Positions 45,846 through 56,761 of a DNA stretch of 64,000 bases are shown piece after piece. This DNA comes from Akebia trifoliata (lineage: Eukaryota; Streptophyta; Magnoliopsida; Ranunculales; Lardizabalaceae): positions 12,810,679 to 12,874,678 of the forward strand of contig CM030705.1 in NCBI GenBank assembly GCA_017979445.1, given 5' to 3'. The notes below the pieces were generated by a model. That model ran no database searches. It was not told the origin of the DNA and worked only from the letters and a program-made list of their open reading frames with translations. The first letter of the stretch is position 1. Each line of letters starts with the position of its first letter. Position numbers and translations under genes: made by a program.

Positions 45846-46985
45846 TTTTTTTTTTTTTTGATAAATAGCATTATATTTCTGAAAAAAATCAAGTCGGTCG
45901 AGGTGACCAAACGAGGAAGAACCTTACAAAATGACGCTAATTACAAATGGAATCACAAACCCCATCCCACTTGTACAAAAAATCCTCAAAAAACAGACCC
46001 CTAAACTCCTTATACACTTTGGACCAACAGAATATAAGACCCAAGATAGACAAGATCGTGTCTGAACAATCATTTTGTTTCCCCTCAAATATGCGCCTAT
46101 TCCTTTCAAACCACACCCCCCAACAAATTGCAAATGGCGTAATAGTCCAAAGCAACCACTTTGTGCCACCGAACGAATAACCAATTGACGACCAACCAAT
46201 GAAGATATCCTTAACTGATTCCGGTAAACATTTTGAGACCCCATATAACTTAAAGAAATGAGCCCAAATGCCATGCGAGAACTTGCAATGGATTATGAGA
46301 TGATCCAAAGATTCTCCATTGTTCATACATAGTACACAACAACTCGCCCCGCACCATCCCCGCCGCATCAACAAATCTGTCTTTTGGATCCTTCCTAGAG
46401 CCGTCGTCCACGTGAAGAAAGTAACTTTACTTGGCACCTTTGGACCCCAAATAGTGGCATAAGGAAAAAGCGGGTCCCCATTATTGCACAAGGATTGGTA
46501 GAAAGAGCGCACCGAAAATCTTCCGTCCTTGCTTGCCGTCCATATTCTCTCATCTTTTCTTCCCATACGAAAAATGATACTTGAAGCCTCACTGACTAAC
46601 CTACCAACTTCTTGGATCTCCACGTCATCAATATCCCTAAGAAAACCAAGATCCCATGCCCATTCTCCACCCATAAATCGTCGGACGGCTGTGATTGGTT
46701 GCCCTTTCTTAGAGGATATGGAATACAAAGTTGGGAATACCTCCAGTAGGGGCCGATTGCCGCACCATGTGTCTTCCCAAAATTTCACTCGGTTACCTTG
46801 ACCCACTCTGAATTTTATTCTCATTTTGAATAATGGGATGATCTTCATGATGCCCTTCTACAACCCGCATCCATATGGTTGTCTAGTTGAATCACTTTCC
46901 CACCCTGTCTTGTTCAACTTAAACTTACTCTCTATAACTTGTCTCCATAAACTATTCTCCTCGTTCCCAAATCTCCACAACCACT
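45846..46985 (-). mobile_element. L1-type LINE 3' end with zf-RVT domain
   Basis: The minus-strand frame 46848-45937 encodes 303 residues. They include VKFWEDTWCG and the reverse-transcriptase zinc-binding region (SKVTFFTWTTALGRIQ, then CCVLC, HLIIHC) that follows the RT domain in plant LINEs. The frame continues upstream past one TAG (Trp-to-stop) to WLWRFGNEENSLWRQV near 46975. The RT and endonuclease parts are absent. The 3' tail reads ATGCTATTTATC followed by A14 (the T run at 45846-45859). This is a 5'-truncated, dead copy. Confidence 0.88.
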
Positions 46986-47036
46986 TGCCCCTTAAGGCCA
47001 CGTTCATCTACCCAAATCTCCACAACCACTTGCCCA
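46950..47036. repeat. Local duplication at the broken LINE end
   Basis: AAATCTCCACAACCACTTGC occurs at about 46969 and again about 46 bases later. It sits at the 5' limit of the LINE remnant, so it may be a rearrangement scar. Confidence 0.6.
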
Positions 47037-48624
47037 CTTGGTTTCTTTTCTATCCTAGTCCCATTCCCATGTGCTAGTCTTGTCAAAATAAATCAACTTT
47101 CCTAGGATTTCAAATTGAAGTTGTCCATTGCTGATTACTCCTCCACATTTAGATCCTCACATTTCGCCAAGTAAATCCTGCAAAACAAGCAAAAAAGGAT
47201 AGAATAATTCATCTCAATGTTCAACTTGGATTGAAAGGGAAAGCAAAAGAAGGAAGGTTTATTTTCATCAAAGTGTCGCCTTTCTATTGGCATTATCAAG
47301 GATTCAACGTCCTCAATTACACTTACAAATTTTAAACTTGAGGAATGAAAATTTTAAGAAATTTTTTTCAAAATTTATAAATTTTAATAGAATTTTTACA
47401 AATTTTAAAGCCATAAGTGAGTCCACATATCCAAATTGGGCCCCATTGAGTGGAAATAAGAGTTTTAAATCTTGGATTTGGGTTATCGTTAAAACCCATG
47501 ATTTTTATACACTTCTAATTGATAAACTTAAAATAGTAAACGTGCTTTTCTTTTTAGAATTCAAAATAATGTAATAGATATATAATACACAATGGTGGAG
47601 TAGTTGAATTAGAGAGTTGGGATTATACGACTGGATCGCTTCTAGTTGGGACATGATATTTCAATACTGTACTAATGTAAGTTTTTGATTTTGTATTTGA
47701 TTGATGCATTACCACACTTGCGAGACTATTTATTTGGTTCAGACTAGTCGTTGACGCGACCATAAGTAATAGGTCTCTTTTCGACGTGTCAAGACGTTCG
47801 ACTATGATATATTGTTAGTGATCATTGACTAGTCATTTTCATTTATGCTTATCAGACGTGCATGTGATTCCTATTATATATCCTTAGTCGTGTATGACCA
47901 TCTTTACATTATAAATTCATTAAAAAATATAGAAATAAATAAACTAGGATTCTAATTGTAACTTTACTCTGATACACGTTTCATGTCTCATATGAGTTTG
48001 ATGGTTCATTCCATACATCTTAAGATAGTATATCACTCCGGATGATATAACGGATTATTCTTTCAAGTGGTATGGGATAAGATGAAAATCGTGAGATTGG
48101 AATGAGCACATTGATATTAAGTTGAAAAATATGCAATTGAATTGAAAATGATGTGAAAGAGGTGGAAACGTGAGATTGAGTTTCAAAATAATAAAGTTTA
48201 AGTTTACATCGATGAGAAATTGGTTGAAAATGATTTTGGTTCTCAAGGTTATCGTCTTTAGAACAATTAGATCGAACACATTTGAGTTACTTTGATTGTA
48301 GGACATTTTTGTAATTTCTACACTAAAAAGGTATTTTTGACAATTTATCATCTATGTTAGTTAGTTATTGTTCTTGCAAATGATTTGACCAGGTCAACAA
48401 AAATCAAGGTGGTAGACCTTTTGCATTTCACAGGGGAATACTATTATTGCCCATTTTAGAGAGGCGTTTTACTAAATTACTCTATATTAAAAGAAAATTA
48501 TATTTACAAACACTAAATTAACTTTTAATTTCAATTGAACAATTAAAATAATCTATACGAATTTTTTTGCCAAAAAATGTTGAAAAACAAACTCTAAATC
48601 GCCATAATTTTCTTGCCAACTTTG
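47037..48624. other. Non-coding sequence
   Basis: No gene is supported. 47395-47540 matches one edge of the dispersed repeat at 37995-38450 (CATATCCAAATTGGGCCCCA, AACCCATGA) in reverse. 48420-48490 resembles an end of the MITE at 23127-23371. Confidence 0.4.
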
Positions 48625-49029
48625 TCATCTACGGTGCTTGATCAAGATCCTATCATCCAATTTTGCCGACCTCCGACACAATGGACACGTGGCACGATCA
48701 TGTCGTAGCCACCTGTTGATGCAGTGTTTGTGAAACAGGTGATTGCAATTTAGCTTCCTAATCTTTTCTCCAATCTCAATTTTCGATAAACACACGACGC
48801 ATTCTATAAATTCCAGCTTTGATCCCATACTGTAATGGTTTGCTGGGTGCTTTGATTTCTTGATCGGACGGTTGGGAGAACTCCACATAAGCAAAGTGAT
48901 GAATCGGATTAAGATGACTACTTGAAGAAGTATTAGAGAGAAACCTACAAGATAAAAAAGAAATAAGAGAGAGAAGAAGATGATGATGATTGTGTAGAGA
49001 TATGAGAATGATTCTTCCATAGAAGCCAT
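48625..49029 (-). CDS. Small membrane-anchored RING-H2 protein
   Basis: 134 residues, single exon, ATG at 49029. Residues about 10-45 form one or two hydrophobic segments (FFSLLFLFYLVGFSLILLQV), so the protein is probably anchored in a membrane with the RING in the cytosol. The RING-H2 finger (about residues 76-120) has all eight ligands: CVVC, then CNHLFHKHC, then CPLC, with the INRWL helix and a Pro after the seventh Cys. RING-H2 proteins of this size are usually E3 ubiquitin ligases that bind an E2; RHA/XERICO-type plant proteins are the nearest I can name. The substrate is unknown. The broken paralogue at 37213-37620 lies 11 kb away in the opposite orientation. The start is supported by the matching N-terminus in the paralogue. 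Confidence 0.85.
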   Translation of the reverse strand: MASMEESFSYLYTIIIIFFSLLFLFYLVGFSLILLQVVILIRFITLLMWSSPNRPIKKSKHPANHYSMGSKLEFIECVVCLSKIEIGEKIRKLNCNHLFHKHCINRWLRHDRATCPLCRRSAKLDDRILIKHRR

Positions 49030-49076
49030 GTTAACTTCTTGCAGAGAATCACAAGGTCAACTTGAATCCGAGGAGC

Positions 49077-49090
49077 ATATATAATTTATA
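49077..49090 (-). promoter_or_regulatory. Possible TATA box of the RING-H2 gene
   Basis: TATAAATTATATAT on the minus strand, about 50 bases before the ATG. That implies a short leader. Inferred from sequence only, in AT-rich DNA. Confidence 0.35.
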
Positions 49091-49317
49091 TTTACGAACG
49101 TCTCATGCTTTGTATCAAATGTTGATTAAGGTTAGAAAGGTAATTTCCATATTATCAACGACTCTTTCCTTTTATTTTCGGTCAAGTTTCCTATATTGTG
49201 TTGTCTATTAGCCAACTGCCAACTTCAATGGAAGCGGAATTCAATTTCTCTTTTTTTCTTCTATGTATTGTATTAGAGTACCGAGAATCTGACTTAGCCA
49301 CGTGGCAATTCAATTGA

Positions 49318-49436
49318 TTTACTTGATGTGATAGGCTCGAGAATCATAGATGTGCTTTCCTTAGGATAAAAAGATGTAGTTTAGTATCCCAAGAAAAGTA
49401 CATTTATGATTTCTGAGCCTATCACATCAAATAAGT
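49318..49436. repeat. Hairpin MITE upstream of the RING-H2 gene
   Basis: ACTTGATGTGATAGGCTCGA pairs with its near-complement ending CTATCACATCAAATAAG. The stem continues through AATCATAGATGTGCTTTCC. The stem is about 50 bp and lies some 290 bases upstream of the RING-H2 ATG. Confidence 0.7.
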
Positions 49437-49536
49437 CGGATTATCTCGAGTAACATGTATAATTCCCTGTGGTACCAACTTTCACTGTTGTGTGGAATCA
49501 AAATTTTATTTATTTTTTTATTTTACTTGTATAGGT

Positions 49537-49597
49537 CATTTTCGGTATAAAATTCAATTTTCAAAGTGTATTTCATGTTTAACGTGTGCCCTTACAA
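49537..49597 (-). repeat. Fragment of the GGGCACACGTTAAAG-type MITE
   Basis: The reverse complement reads AAGGGCACACGTTAAACATG, then AATACACTTTGAAAATTG, matching the left end of 1656-1786. Confidence 0.5.
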
Positions 49598-50043
49598 GAC
49601 TTCCATGAATTGGAAGTCAAGAGATTTCAAAACTCATATTCATTTGAAAATAAATTCAATATTGGCGGCCATGCAAAAGGGTGTTCGACTCGAAATGATG
49701 AAATATCTCTTTTCAAAGTAGTTTGCATGAAAAACATATATTAATGAGGTTGGTGGAAGTATAAAGTGAGATTAGATTATTCCACGCAAAGGGACTAGGA
49801 CATCAATTTTGACAATAAATAAAGAGAGCTGCTATTGGCACATCCCACTTTTACATATAACACCATGTTTCTTAAATTGTTTATCACCCCTAATTAAATA
49901 TTAAAACATATCATAAAAACATTACAAAAGTTTTGTTCAAGTTATTATTTCCACATTACAAAGCTTTATACCACATTAAAACAACTCTAGCTTCTTTACA
50001 ATTAGGATAAGGCACTATAAAATCTTAAATCTAACAAAAATAT
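49598..50043. other. Non-coding sequence
   Basis: No gene or clear repeat. Confidence 0.45.
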
Positions 50044-50415
50044 AAATATGCTAATGTTCAAAACCTCATGGAGACGTTAATATTGTCTAATAATTTTTTT
50101 TTGAATAATATCCCTCATTTTGTTTTTTAGTGAAAAAACAAGGGTATATTAGTCTTTTACATAATGAATATATTTTTTTGAAGATTAAGGAGGGGTTAAA
50201 CAAACCCCTAACAAGAAAAAAAGAGAGAGACTACATCTTTTCATAGATGTGTCCACAAGCATCCTTACAAAGTATTACTACAAAAATATATTTAATTTAA
50301 AATACTTAAATGCTCATAGTATTTATCATGTAACAGATCGATACAGGGATATTACTGAAAAAAAGTATTGGACAATGCTAATGTCCCTATGAAGTATTGG
50401 ACATTAGCATTCCCC
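50044..50415. repeat. GGGGAATGCTAACGTC-type MITE, copy 3
   Basis: The right end read inward, GGGGAATGCTAATGTCCAAT, is well kept. The left end (TATGCTAATGTTCAAAACC) is degraded. An internal AGGGGTTAAACAAACCCC insertion-like segment with AG repeats is absent from the copy at 40504. Confidence 0.65.
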
Positions 50416-50426
50416 AATACATATAT

Positions 50427-52030
50427 GACATTTAGCATAAAAATTCCATAGGTTTATGACAATGGCAAAAAATGACTATTTTTTTTAATACTCAAAATAA
50501 GGCTATTTACTATACAATAACTCATATATATTGGACAGAAACACTCTCACCTATAATTTCTTTAATAAAATCTTGAAAAATTATCTTCTAAATTGTAACT
50601 TCCTCCCTCTCAACATCTTTTACCATCAAGAGAGAGAGAGAGAGATTCATTCTCTACCAAAACCTATCAAAGGGGTTTTAGATTTGAGAAACAAAAGTGA
50701 ACTTTGTAGATCTACACACTCTTATGTTTGATTAACAATCTATTGAAGATTTTCACCAAAGATTATCCATCTCTCCACTATTTTTTATAATTTTTTTTTA
50801 AAAATCATTTATACATTCTTGTAATCTTAATACATTTCTCATCCATGATTATATAAATGAAAAATGGTGGTAATTTTTTTTTTATCTAATAGAATTTTTA
50901 AGGTTTTGTTCATAAAATTTATCTTGTGTCAAACCTCAACGCTAGAATATACGTGTTATAGAGTTGAGGCTCAACAATACTTATTACCGAAGTTTGACGT
51001 TGTGGACATTTTTCACATACAAAAATTTCTATTGGACAATTTCATCGATGTTCGACAATAAGTACCACTTGAACATCGACTCTATAATACAAATATTCTA
51101 GCATCGAGGTTCGACACTTGGTAAATTTTATAAACAAAAACTTAAAATTTTGGTAAAATCAAATTTTTTTTTGCTATCATTGTTATAACTATGGACGAAA
51201 AATATAAGAAGATTATAATAATATATAACTAATTTAAAAAATGAAAGAAATAGAGGAGAGCTACAAAGATCTCCATCGTTCCTCAAATCTATAGCATCTT
51301 TGATGAACTCCAATGGTTTTTTGGTAGCTTTTGATAAAGAGAACAAATCTCTCTCTATTTTAATGGTATAAATTGTTGGGAACAAGGCTTAGAATGGGAC
51401 GGATTTTATCCGAAATCCGAGTGATCCGAATCCGAATTTAGTGGGTTTGGTTCTATCAAGTATATCCAAATTAAAATATGGTTTGGATATGGGTTGATAT
51501 CTTTTAACTCGAGTCGGATCCGGATCCATCCCTATATCCACTAAGATCTGAATGATATATTAATTTAGAAGATGTATTTCGATGTTTTTCAAGTCATTTT
51601 TCACCAACTAACAACAATTGGGTATAGTGATCAAGGCCTGTCTCCGAAATGGAGAGGTCTTCAGTTCAAGTCACAAATTGGTCACATTTTAACAATTTTA
51701 TTTGAAATAACCTTGAACGGTTTGACATTATCCCACTTGACTGACCCAAATCAATTAATTTGATCGGATTAAATCTAGAAAAAAAATTTGGATATGGACA
51801 TAGACATACTCATATCCAACCTAACCTGACCCATTTTAAACCCTAGTTGGGAGGGAGGAAGTTACAATTTTGAAGATTACTTTTGAGGGTTTATTAAAGA
51901 AATTGTAGGTGAGGGCATTTTTGTCAAAAAAATATGAGTTACTGTAGCAAATAACCCTATTTTGAGTATTAAAAAAAGTGGCTCTTTTTTTCCATTTTTA
52001 TAAAGATATGGAATTTTTATGCTAAATCAT
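50427..52030. mobile_element. Long-inverted-repeat element, copy 2
   Basis: Ends match inversely: (G/T)A(C/-)ATTTAGCATAAAAATTCC, then AATACTCAAAATA.GG, AACTCATAT and TTACAACTTCCTCCCTC or GTTACAATTTTGAAG. The layout equals 39297-41642. A GATCC-rich segment (about 51385-51845) is inserted in the right arm. Confidence 0.7.
51612..51685 (+). mobile_element. tRNA-derived SINE-like fragment
   Basis: TAGTGATCAAGGC (A-box-like) and CAGTTCAAGTCAC (B-box-like) are about 36 bases apart. It lies within the GATCC-rich insertion of the long-inverted-repeat element. Confidence 0.4.
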
Positions 52031-52050
52031 ATATATATATATATATATAT

Positions 52051-52414
52051 GGTCGAGTTCAACGATCGAAATTCTGGACAAAGTTTTGTCGTATATAGGC
52101 TAAAAGATTCAGAACTAATTGATTTTTTGTGAGGATGATCTCTATGATGAGGATATCATCCTCACAAAAAATCAGCCCATTCTGAAACTTTCAACCCTAT
52201 GAACAATGGTTACAAATTAACATATAGAAAATGATTGTCTAGGATTCTTCAACTTATAAACTAGGGTTACAAATTTCAGAATGAGCTGATTTTTTGTGAG
52301 GATGGTCCTCTCGTCATAGAGAACATCTTGACAAAACAATCAAGCCATTCTAAAACTTTTAGCCCATATAAGACAAAATACTTTGTTTAGGAATTTGGTA
52401 AAAGAACACTACCC
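52051..52414. repeat. TA-flanked double-hairpin MITE, copy 9
   Basis: The left end is GGTCGAGTTCAACGATCG, and the right end read inward is GGGTAGTGTTCTTTTACC. Two cores. It starts right after the (AT)n that ends the long-inverted-repeat element. Confidence 0.8.
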
Positions 52415-52428
52415 ATAATTATATATAT

Positions 52429-52587
52429 GGGAGGCGTTCGGATGCCCTAAAGAGAGCCAATTTTTTTTTTTAATGTATGGATTAGATGGTGAAAAGATCA
52501 TCCTCACCAAAAATCAGCTCATTCCAAAGCTTTTAACCCATATTTTGAAAAATGTTTGGCATTCTCTAGGGCATCCGAACGCCACCC
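52429..52587. repeat. TA-flanked single-hairpin MITE, copy 10 (deletion form)
   Basis: The ends GGGAGGCGTTCGGATGCCC and, read inward from the right, GGGTGGCGTTCGGATGCCC are almost identical. Only one hairpin core remains. At about 160 bp it is under half the normal length. Confidence 0.8.
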
Positions 52588-52604
52588 ACACACTCATATA
52601 TATA

Positions 52605-52988
52605 GGGAACAGATTAAGGGACATATGAAAAAACATATGTAAAAACAATGTAACATTAATAAATTTTCAAAATATGGGTTATAAGTTTCAGATTGAGTAG
52701 ATTTTTTGTGAGGATGATCTCTATGATGGGAAGATCATCCGAAAAAAAATCAGTTTAATCTGAAACTTCTAACCCCATTAAAAGTGATTTAGAATGTGGA
52801 CTATCGATTTTTTGCCAATAAATGTAAATCACTTTTGATGGATTTAGAAGTTTCAGATTGAGCTAATTTTTTGAGAGGATGATCTTTTCATCATAATGAC
52901 TATCCTTGCAAAAAATCAGCTCAATCCAAAACCTTTAACCCATATTTTGAAAAATCATTGTTTTTACATATGTCCCATGAACCGTCTC
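52605..52988. repeat. TA-flanked double-hairpin MITE, copy 11
   Basis: The left end is GGGAACAGATTAAGGGACAT, and the right end read inward is GAGACGGTTCATGGGACATA. Two cores, with GGACTATCGATTTTTTGCC in the spacer. Same subfamily as 7533 and 19497. Confidence 0.85.
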
Positions 52989-53189
52989 ATATATATATAA
53001 TAAAATACAACTGAGTTTGTATAATTGTGAGACACAAACCTTTTTGTGGGACTTGTTTTAACCACTTAATGAGAAATGATGAAGTGGAAGTGATTCGACA
53101 CCAAATTTTGGATCCCAAAAGTGACCCCACATTTACATTTCAACTTAAAATAATCAACGTCATTTTTGTTTAAAAAAATCAAGAAAATT
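52989..53189. other. Non-coding, dispersed repeat
   Basis: Matches the reverse of 21360-21470 around ACCAAATTTTGGATCCCA and ACATTTACATTTCAA. Confidence 0.4.
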
Positions 53190-53768
53190 GCACCCCAACT
53201 TTTACATATTCTCAATCATTGACTAATTTTTCTAATTAGAGGATTTATTAGACGAACCTCACTATTGCATTTTTATTACGAAAGCTCTCTTGGAGTTTTG
53301 ACTACTAGAAGGGTTTTTTACTTTATCAGGTTTTTTACCCAACAAACCTTGGAGTGGGATCCACATTATTTCAAAATATTAAATACTTAAAATACTCTTA
53401 TTTTTTAAATCAAATACCTATTATATCCCCCCTTTTAAACATCAATTATCTCTCCCAAAATCAGTATTGAGTCCACATTTGCAATCCAACGGCACAACGT
53501 TTCAGATTTCATGATAAACTCATATTTAAAAAAGAAATATTCTTAAGTTTGATTCGTGGTTTTAAAAAATAATTGAAGATATTATGAATATTTAATCTTT
53601 TAAAATAGTGTGGATCTCACTCCAAAATTTGTTGAGTAACAAACTTGATAAGTAAAGTTCCCTTGGTGTAATTAGAACTTCAAGGCAGTTTTTTAACAAA
53701 AATATACAAGTGTGCCTAGTAGATGTATCTTTTTTAATTAGAATGTAAAAAGTAAAAGTTGGGGTCCC
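53190..53768. repeat. Inverted-repeat element
   Basis: Left CACCCCAACTTTTACAT and right AAAGTTGGGGTCCC match inversely, as do TACCCAACAAACCTTGGAGT and ACTCCAAAATTTGTTGAGTA. Arms of about 180 bp, diverged. Confidence 0.45.
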
Positions 53769-53857
53769 AATAACAGCTCTCTAAATAAAGACTAAAGAGT
53801 GACGTGACGTGACTATATAAATTTTGATCAATCAAAATCACGCCATGCACATGCAAT

Positions 53858-53858
53858 G

Positions 53859-53893
<35 letters not shown>
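53858..53893. repeat. (TA)n microsatellite, unoccupied
   Basis: A TA tract with no hairpin element beside it. Confidence 0.9.
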
Positions 53894-53895
<2 letters not shown>

Positions 53896-54603
53896 GTAAA
53901 AACGTGACTTGTAAGCACTCTTTAACCTCTTTCATGTGGATTTCTCCATCTCTGCTTTGACAATGAATCTATGGGTGACGTCATTATATGTTTCAATCAA
54001 TCAAAATCATAGGATGTTTTAAATTATAAATTAAAACTTGATTTGCATGTTCTTAAGTTTTACATCTTACAATGACATCACCATATATTTCAGTCCATCA
54101 ATCAAAATGTATGCAAGTGAGACAGTGTACACAGTTTTTGTCCATGGATGCAGCATGGGATAACTTCTCTTGGATAATTTGGTTGATGGATTTAGAATCG
54201 GACAGTAGAAAATCTTCCATTCTTGTCTTGCGTTTGTTGGAGATCAAATGAATCTCCCAAACACCGGGGCTGTTGTAAAATTTTCATCCTTTTTATCTAT
54301 AATTTTCTTAGCTTGCTTAGAGGAAAGAAAAAAAAGATTGTGATAATTTAAGTAATTTTTTTTAAAGGAGTGAGAATTTAAGTAGAAGAAATTATTACAG
54401 AATAAGATGTATTGTATTAAGGTGTATGAGATACACTAGATCATTGCTAATGTACCTCGTGATGAGAAATAGAAGGTTGTGATGGAGATTGATATATTTA
54501 GAATGTATTAATTAGTATTTTGTTGTATTACAATGATTGGTGTGTAAGATATTTAAATAATAGAAATTATTTATGCTAAGTAGGATTTTTAGATTAGACT
54601 TAT

Positions 54604-54604
<1 letters not shown>
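53894..54604. other. Non-coding sequence
   Basis: No gene or named repeat. It ends in the (TA)n that starts the large array. Confidence 0.45.
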
Positions 54605-54652
<48 letters not shown>

Positions 54653-54654
<2 letters not shown>

Positions 54655-55032
54655 GAAATGTTCAGCACCCTAAGTTTACCACACACTTTAACAAACGTTT
54701 TTTGTCCTACATGGGTTAGAAGTTTTGGAATGAGCTGATTTTTGGTGAGGATGATCTCTATGATTAGAAGATCATCCTCCCCAAAAATCAGCCCATTCCG
54801 AAATGTTTAGCCCCATGTTTACACGTTGAAAAATCGTGGACCGTCCATTTTTTGTAAATCAATTTTGATGGGGTTAGAAGTTTTGGAATGAGCTGATTTT
54901 TGGTGAGGATGATCTCCTCACCATAGAGATCATCATCACCAAAAATCAGCTCATTCCGAAACTTCTAACCCATGTAAGACAAAACGCGTTTGTTAAAGTG
55001 TGTGGTAAAACTAAGGGTGGCGAACGGGACCC
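54653..55032. repeat. TA-flanked double-hairpin MITE, copy 12 (array of six, unit 1)
   Basis: The left end is GGGAAATGTTCAGCACCC, and the right end read inward is GGGTCCCGTTCGCCACCC. Arms carry TTTACCACACACTTTAACAA. Two full cores (GGTTAGAAGTTTTGGAATGA / CTGATTTTTGGTGAGGATGA) and the ATCGTGGACCGTCCATT spacer. Same subfamily and orientation as 55905; opposite to 56337 and 56758. Confidence 0.92.
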
Positions 55033-55045
55033 TATATATATATAT

Positions 55046-55421
55046 GGGTCAGGTTCAAACGACAACCATTTCAACACACATATAGACAACGTGTTTTGTC
55101 TTATATGGGAAAAAGTGTTTGGAATGGGCTGATTTTTTGTGAGGATGATCTCTGTGGTGAGGAGATCATCCTTGCCAAAAATCAGTTCATTATGAAACTT
55201 CTAGATCGTTCAATTTTTGTTGAAAAATTATAGACCGTCCAATTTTTGTAAATCAATTTTGATGGGGTTACAAGTTTTGGAATGGGATGATTTTTTGCCA
55301 GGATGATCCCCTCATCACAGAGATCATCCTCACAAAAAATCAGCCCATTCCAAACATTTTTGCCCATATAAGACAAACACGTTGTCTATATGTGTGTCGC
55401 AATGTGTGTTGCAGGAACCCG

Positions 55422-55425
<4 letters not shown>
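55046..55425. repeat. TA-flanked double-hairpin MITE, copy 13 (unit 2)
   Basis: The left end is GGGTCAGGTTCAAACGACAA, and the right end read inward is GGGTCGGGTTCCTGCAACAC. Arms share CATATAGACAACGTGTT. A different subfamily from its neighbours, but the same core. Confidence 0.9.

Positions 55426-55505
<80 letters not shown>
55426..55505. repeat. (TA)n microsatellite, about 40 units
   Basis: The longest TA tract in the window, between units 2 and 3 of the array. Open frames across it (Ile-Tyr runs) are artefacts. Confidence 0.95.
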
Positions 55506-55508
<3 letters not shown>

Positions 55509-55893
55509 AGCGGTTCGGCAGCCCTAAAGTTTGCCAAGTTTGGTGTCAAACATTTTTTGTAAATCACTTTTGATGGGGTTAGAAGTTTTGGAATAGGCTG
55601 ATTTTTTGTGAGGATGATCTCTACGGTGAAGAGATCATCCTCACAAAAAATCAGCTCATTTTGAAACTTCTAACCCTAGTTTACAAGTTGAAGAATCTTG
55701 GACCGTCCAATTTTTGTAAATCACTTTTGATGGGGTTAGAAGCTTTGGAATAGGCTGATTTTTGGTGAGAATGATCTCCTCATCATAGAGATCATCCTCA
55801 CGAAAAATCAGCTCATTCCAAAGCTTGTAACTCATATTTTGAAAAATGTTTGGCACCAAACTTGGCAAACTTTAGGGCTGCTGAACCGTCCCC
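55506..55893. repeat. TA-flanked double-hairpin MITE, copy 14 (unit 3)
   Basis: The left end is GGGAGCGGTTCGGCAGCCC, and the right end read inward is GGGGACGGTTCAGCAGCCC. Arms carry TAAAGTTTGCCAAGTTTGG. Two cores. Confidence 0.92.
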
Positions 55894-55904
55894 ATATATA
55901 TATA

Positions 55905-56283
55905 GGGAAATGTTCAGCACCCTAAGTTTTACCACACACTTTAACAAACGTTTTTTGTCCTACATGGGTTACAAGTTTTGGAATGGGCTGATTTTTGGTG
56001 AGGATGATCTCTATGATTAGAAGATCATCCTCCCAAAAAATCAGCCCATTCCGAAATGTTTAGCCCCATGTTTACACGTTGAAAAATCGTGGATCGTCCA
56101 TTTTTTGTAAACCATTTTTGATGGGGTTAGAAGTTTTGGAATGGGCTGATTTTTGGTGAGGATGATCTCATCACCGTATAGATCATCCTCACCAAAAATC
56201 AGCTCATTCCGAAACTTCTAACCCATGTAAGACAAAACGCGTTTGTTAAAATGTGTGGTAAAACTTAGGGTGGCGAACGGGAC

Positions 56284-56285
<2 letters not shown>
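55905..56285. repeat. TA-flanked double-hairpin MITE, copy 15 (unit 4)
   Basis: Near-identical to 54653-55032 and in the same orientation: left GGGAAATGTTCAGCACCC, right end (inward) GGGTCCCGTTCGCCACCC. With 56337-56717 it forms an inverted pair around a (TA)26 tract. Confidence 0.93.
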
Positions 56286-56336
<51 letters not shown>

Positions 56337-56340
<4 letters not shown>

Positions 56341-56714
56341 CCCGTTCGCCACCCTAAGTTTTACCACACACTTTAACAAACGCGTTTTGTCTTACATGGG
56401 TTAGAAGTTTCGGAATGAGCTGATTTTTGGTGAGGATGATCTCTATGGTGAGGAGATCATCCTCACCAAAAATCAGCTCATTCCAAAACTTCTAACCCCA
56501 TCAAAAATGATTTACAAAAAATGGACGGTCCACGATTTTTCAACTTGTAAACATGGGGCTAAACATTTCGGAATGGGCTGATTTTTGGGGAGGATGATCT
56601 TCTAATCATAGAGATCATCCTCACCAAAAATCAGCCCATTCCAAAACTTCTAACCCATGTAGGACAAAAAACGTTTGTTAAAGTGTGCGGTAAAACTTAG
56701 GGTGCTGAACATTT

Positions 56715-56717
<3 letters not shown>
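56337..56717. repeat. TA-flanked double-hairpin MITE, copy 16 (unit 5)
   Basis: Inverted relative to unit 4: left GGGTCCCGTTCGCCACCC, right end (inward) GGGAAATGTTCAGCACCC. It differs from unit 6 at only a handful of bases in 381. Confidence 0.93.

Positions 56718-56757
<40 letters not shown>

Positions 56758-56761
<4 letters not shown>

Noticed and set aside
45924..46274. Additional minus-strand and plus-strand frames over the LINE
   Set aside because: They are alternative frames of the zf-RVT coding sequence.
55287..55573. Open frames with long Ile-Tyr runs, also near 19326-19538 and 21421-21609
   Set aside because: They are translations of (TA)n between MITEs, not genes.
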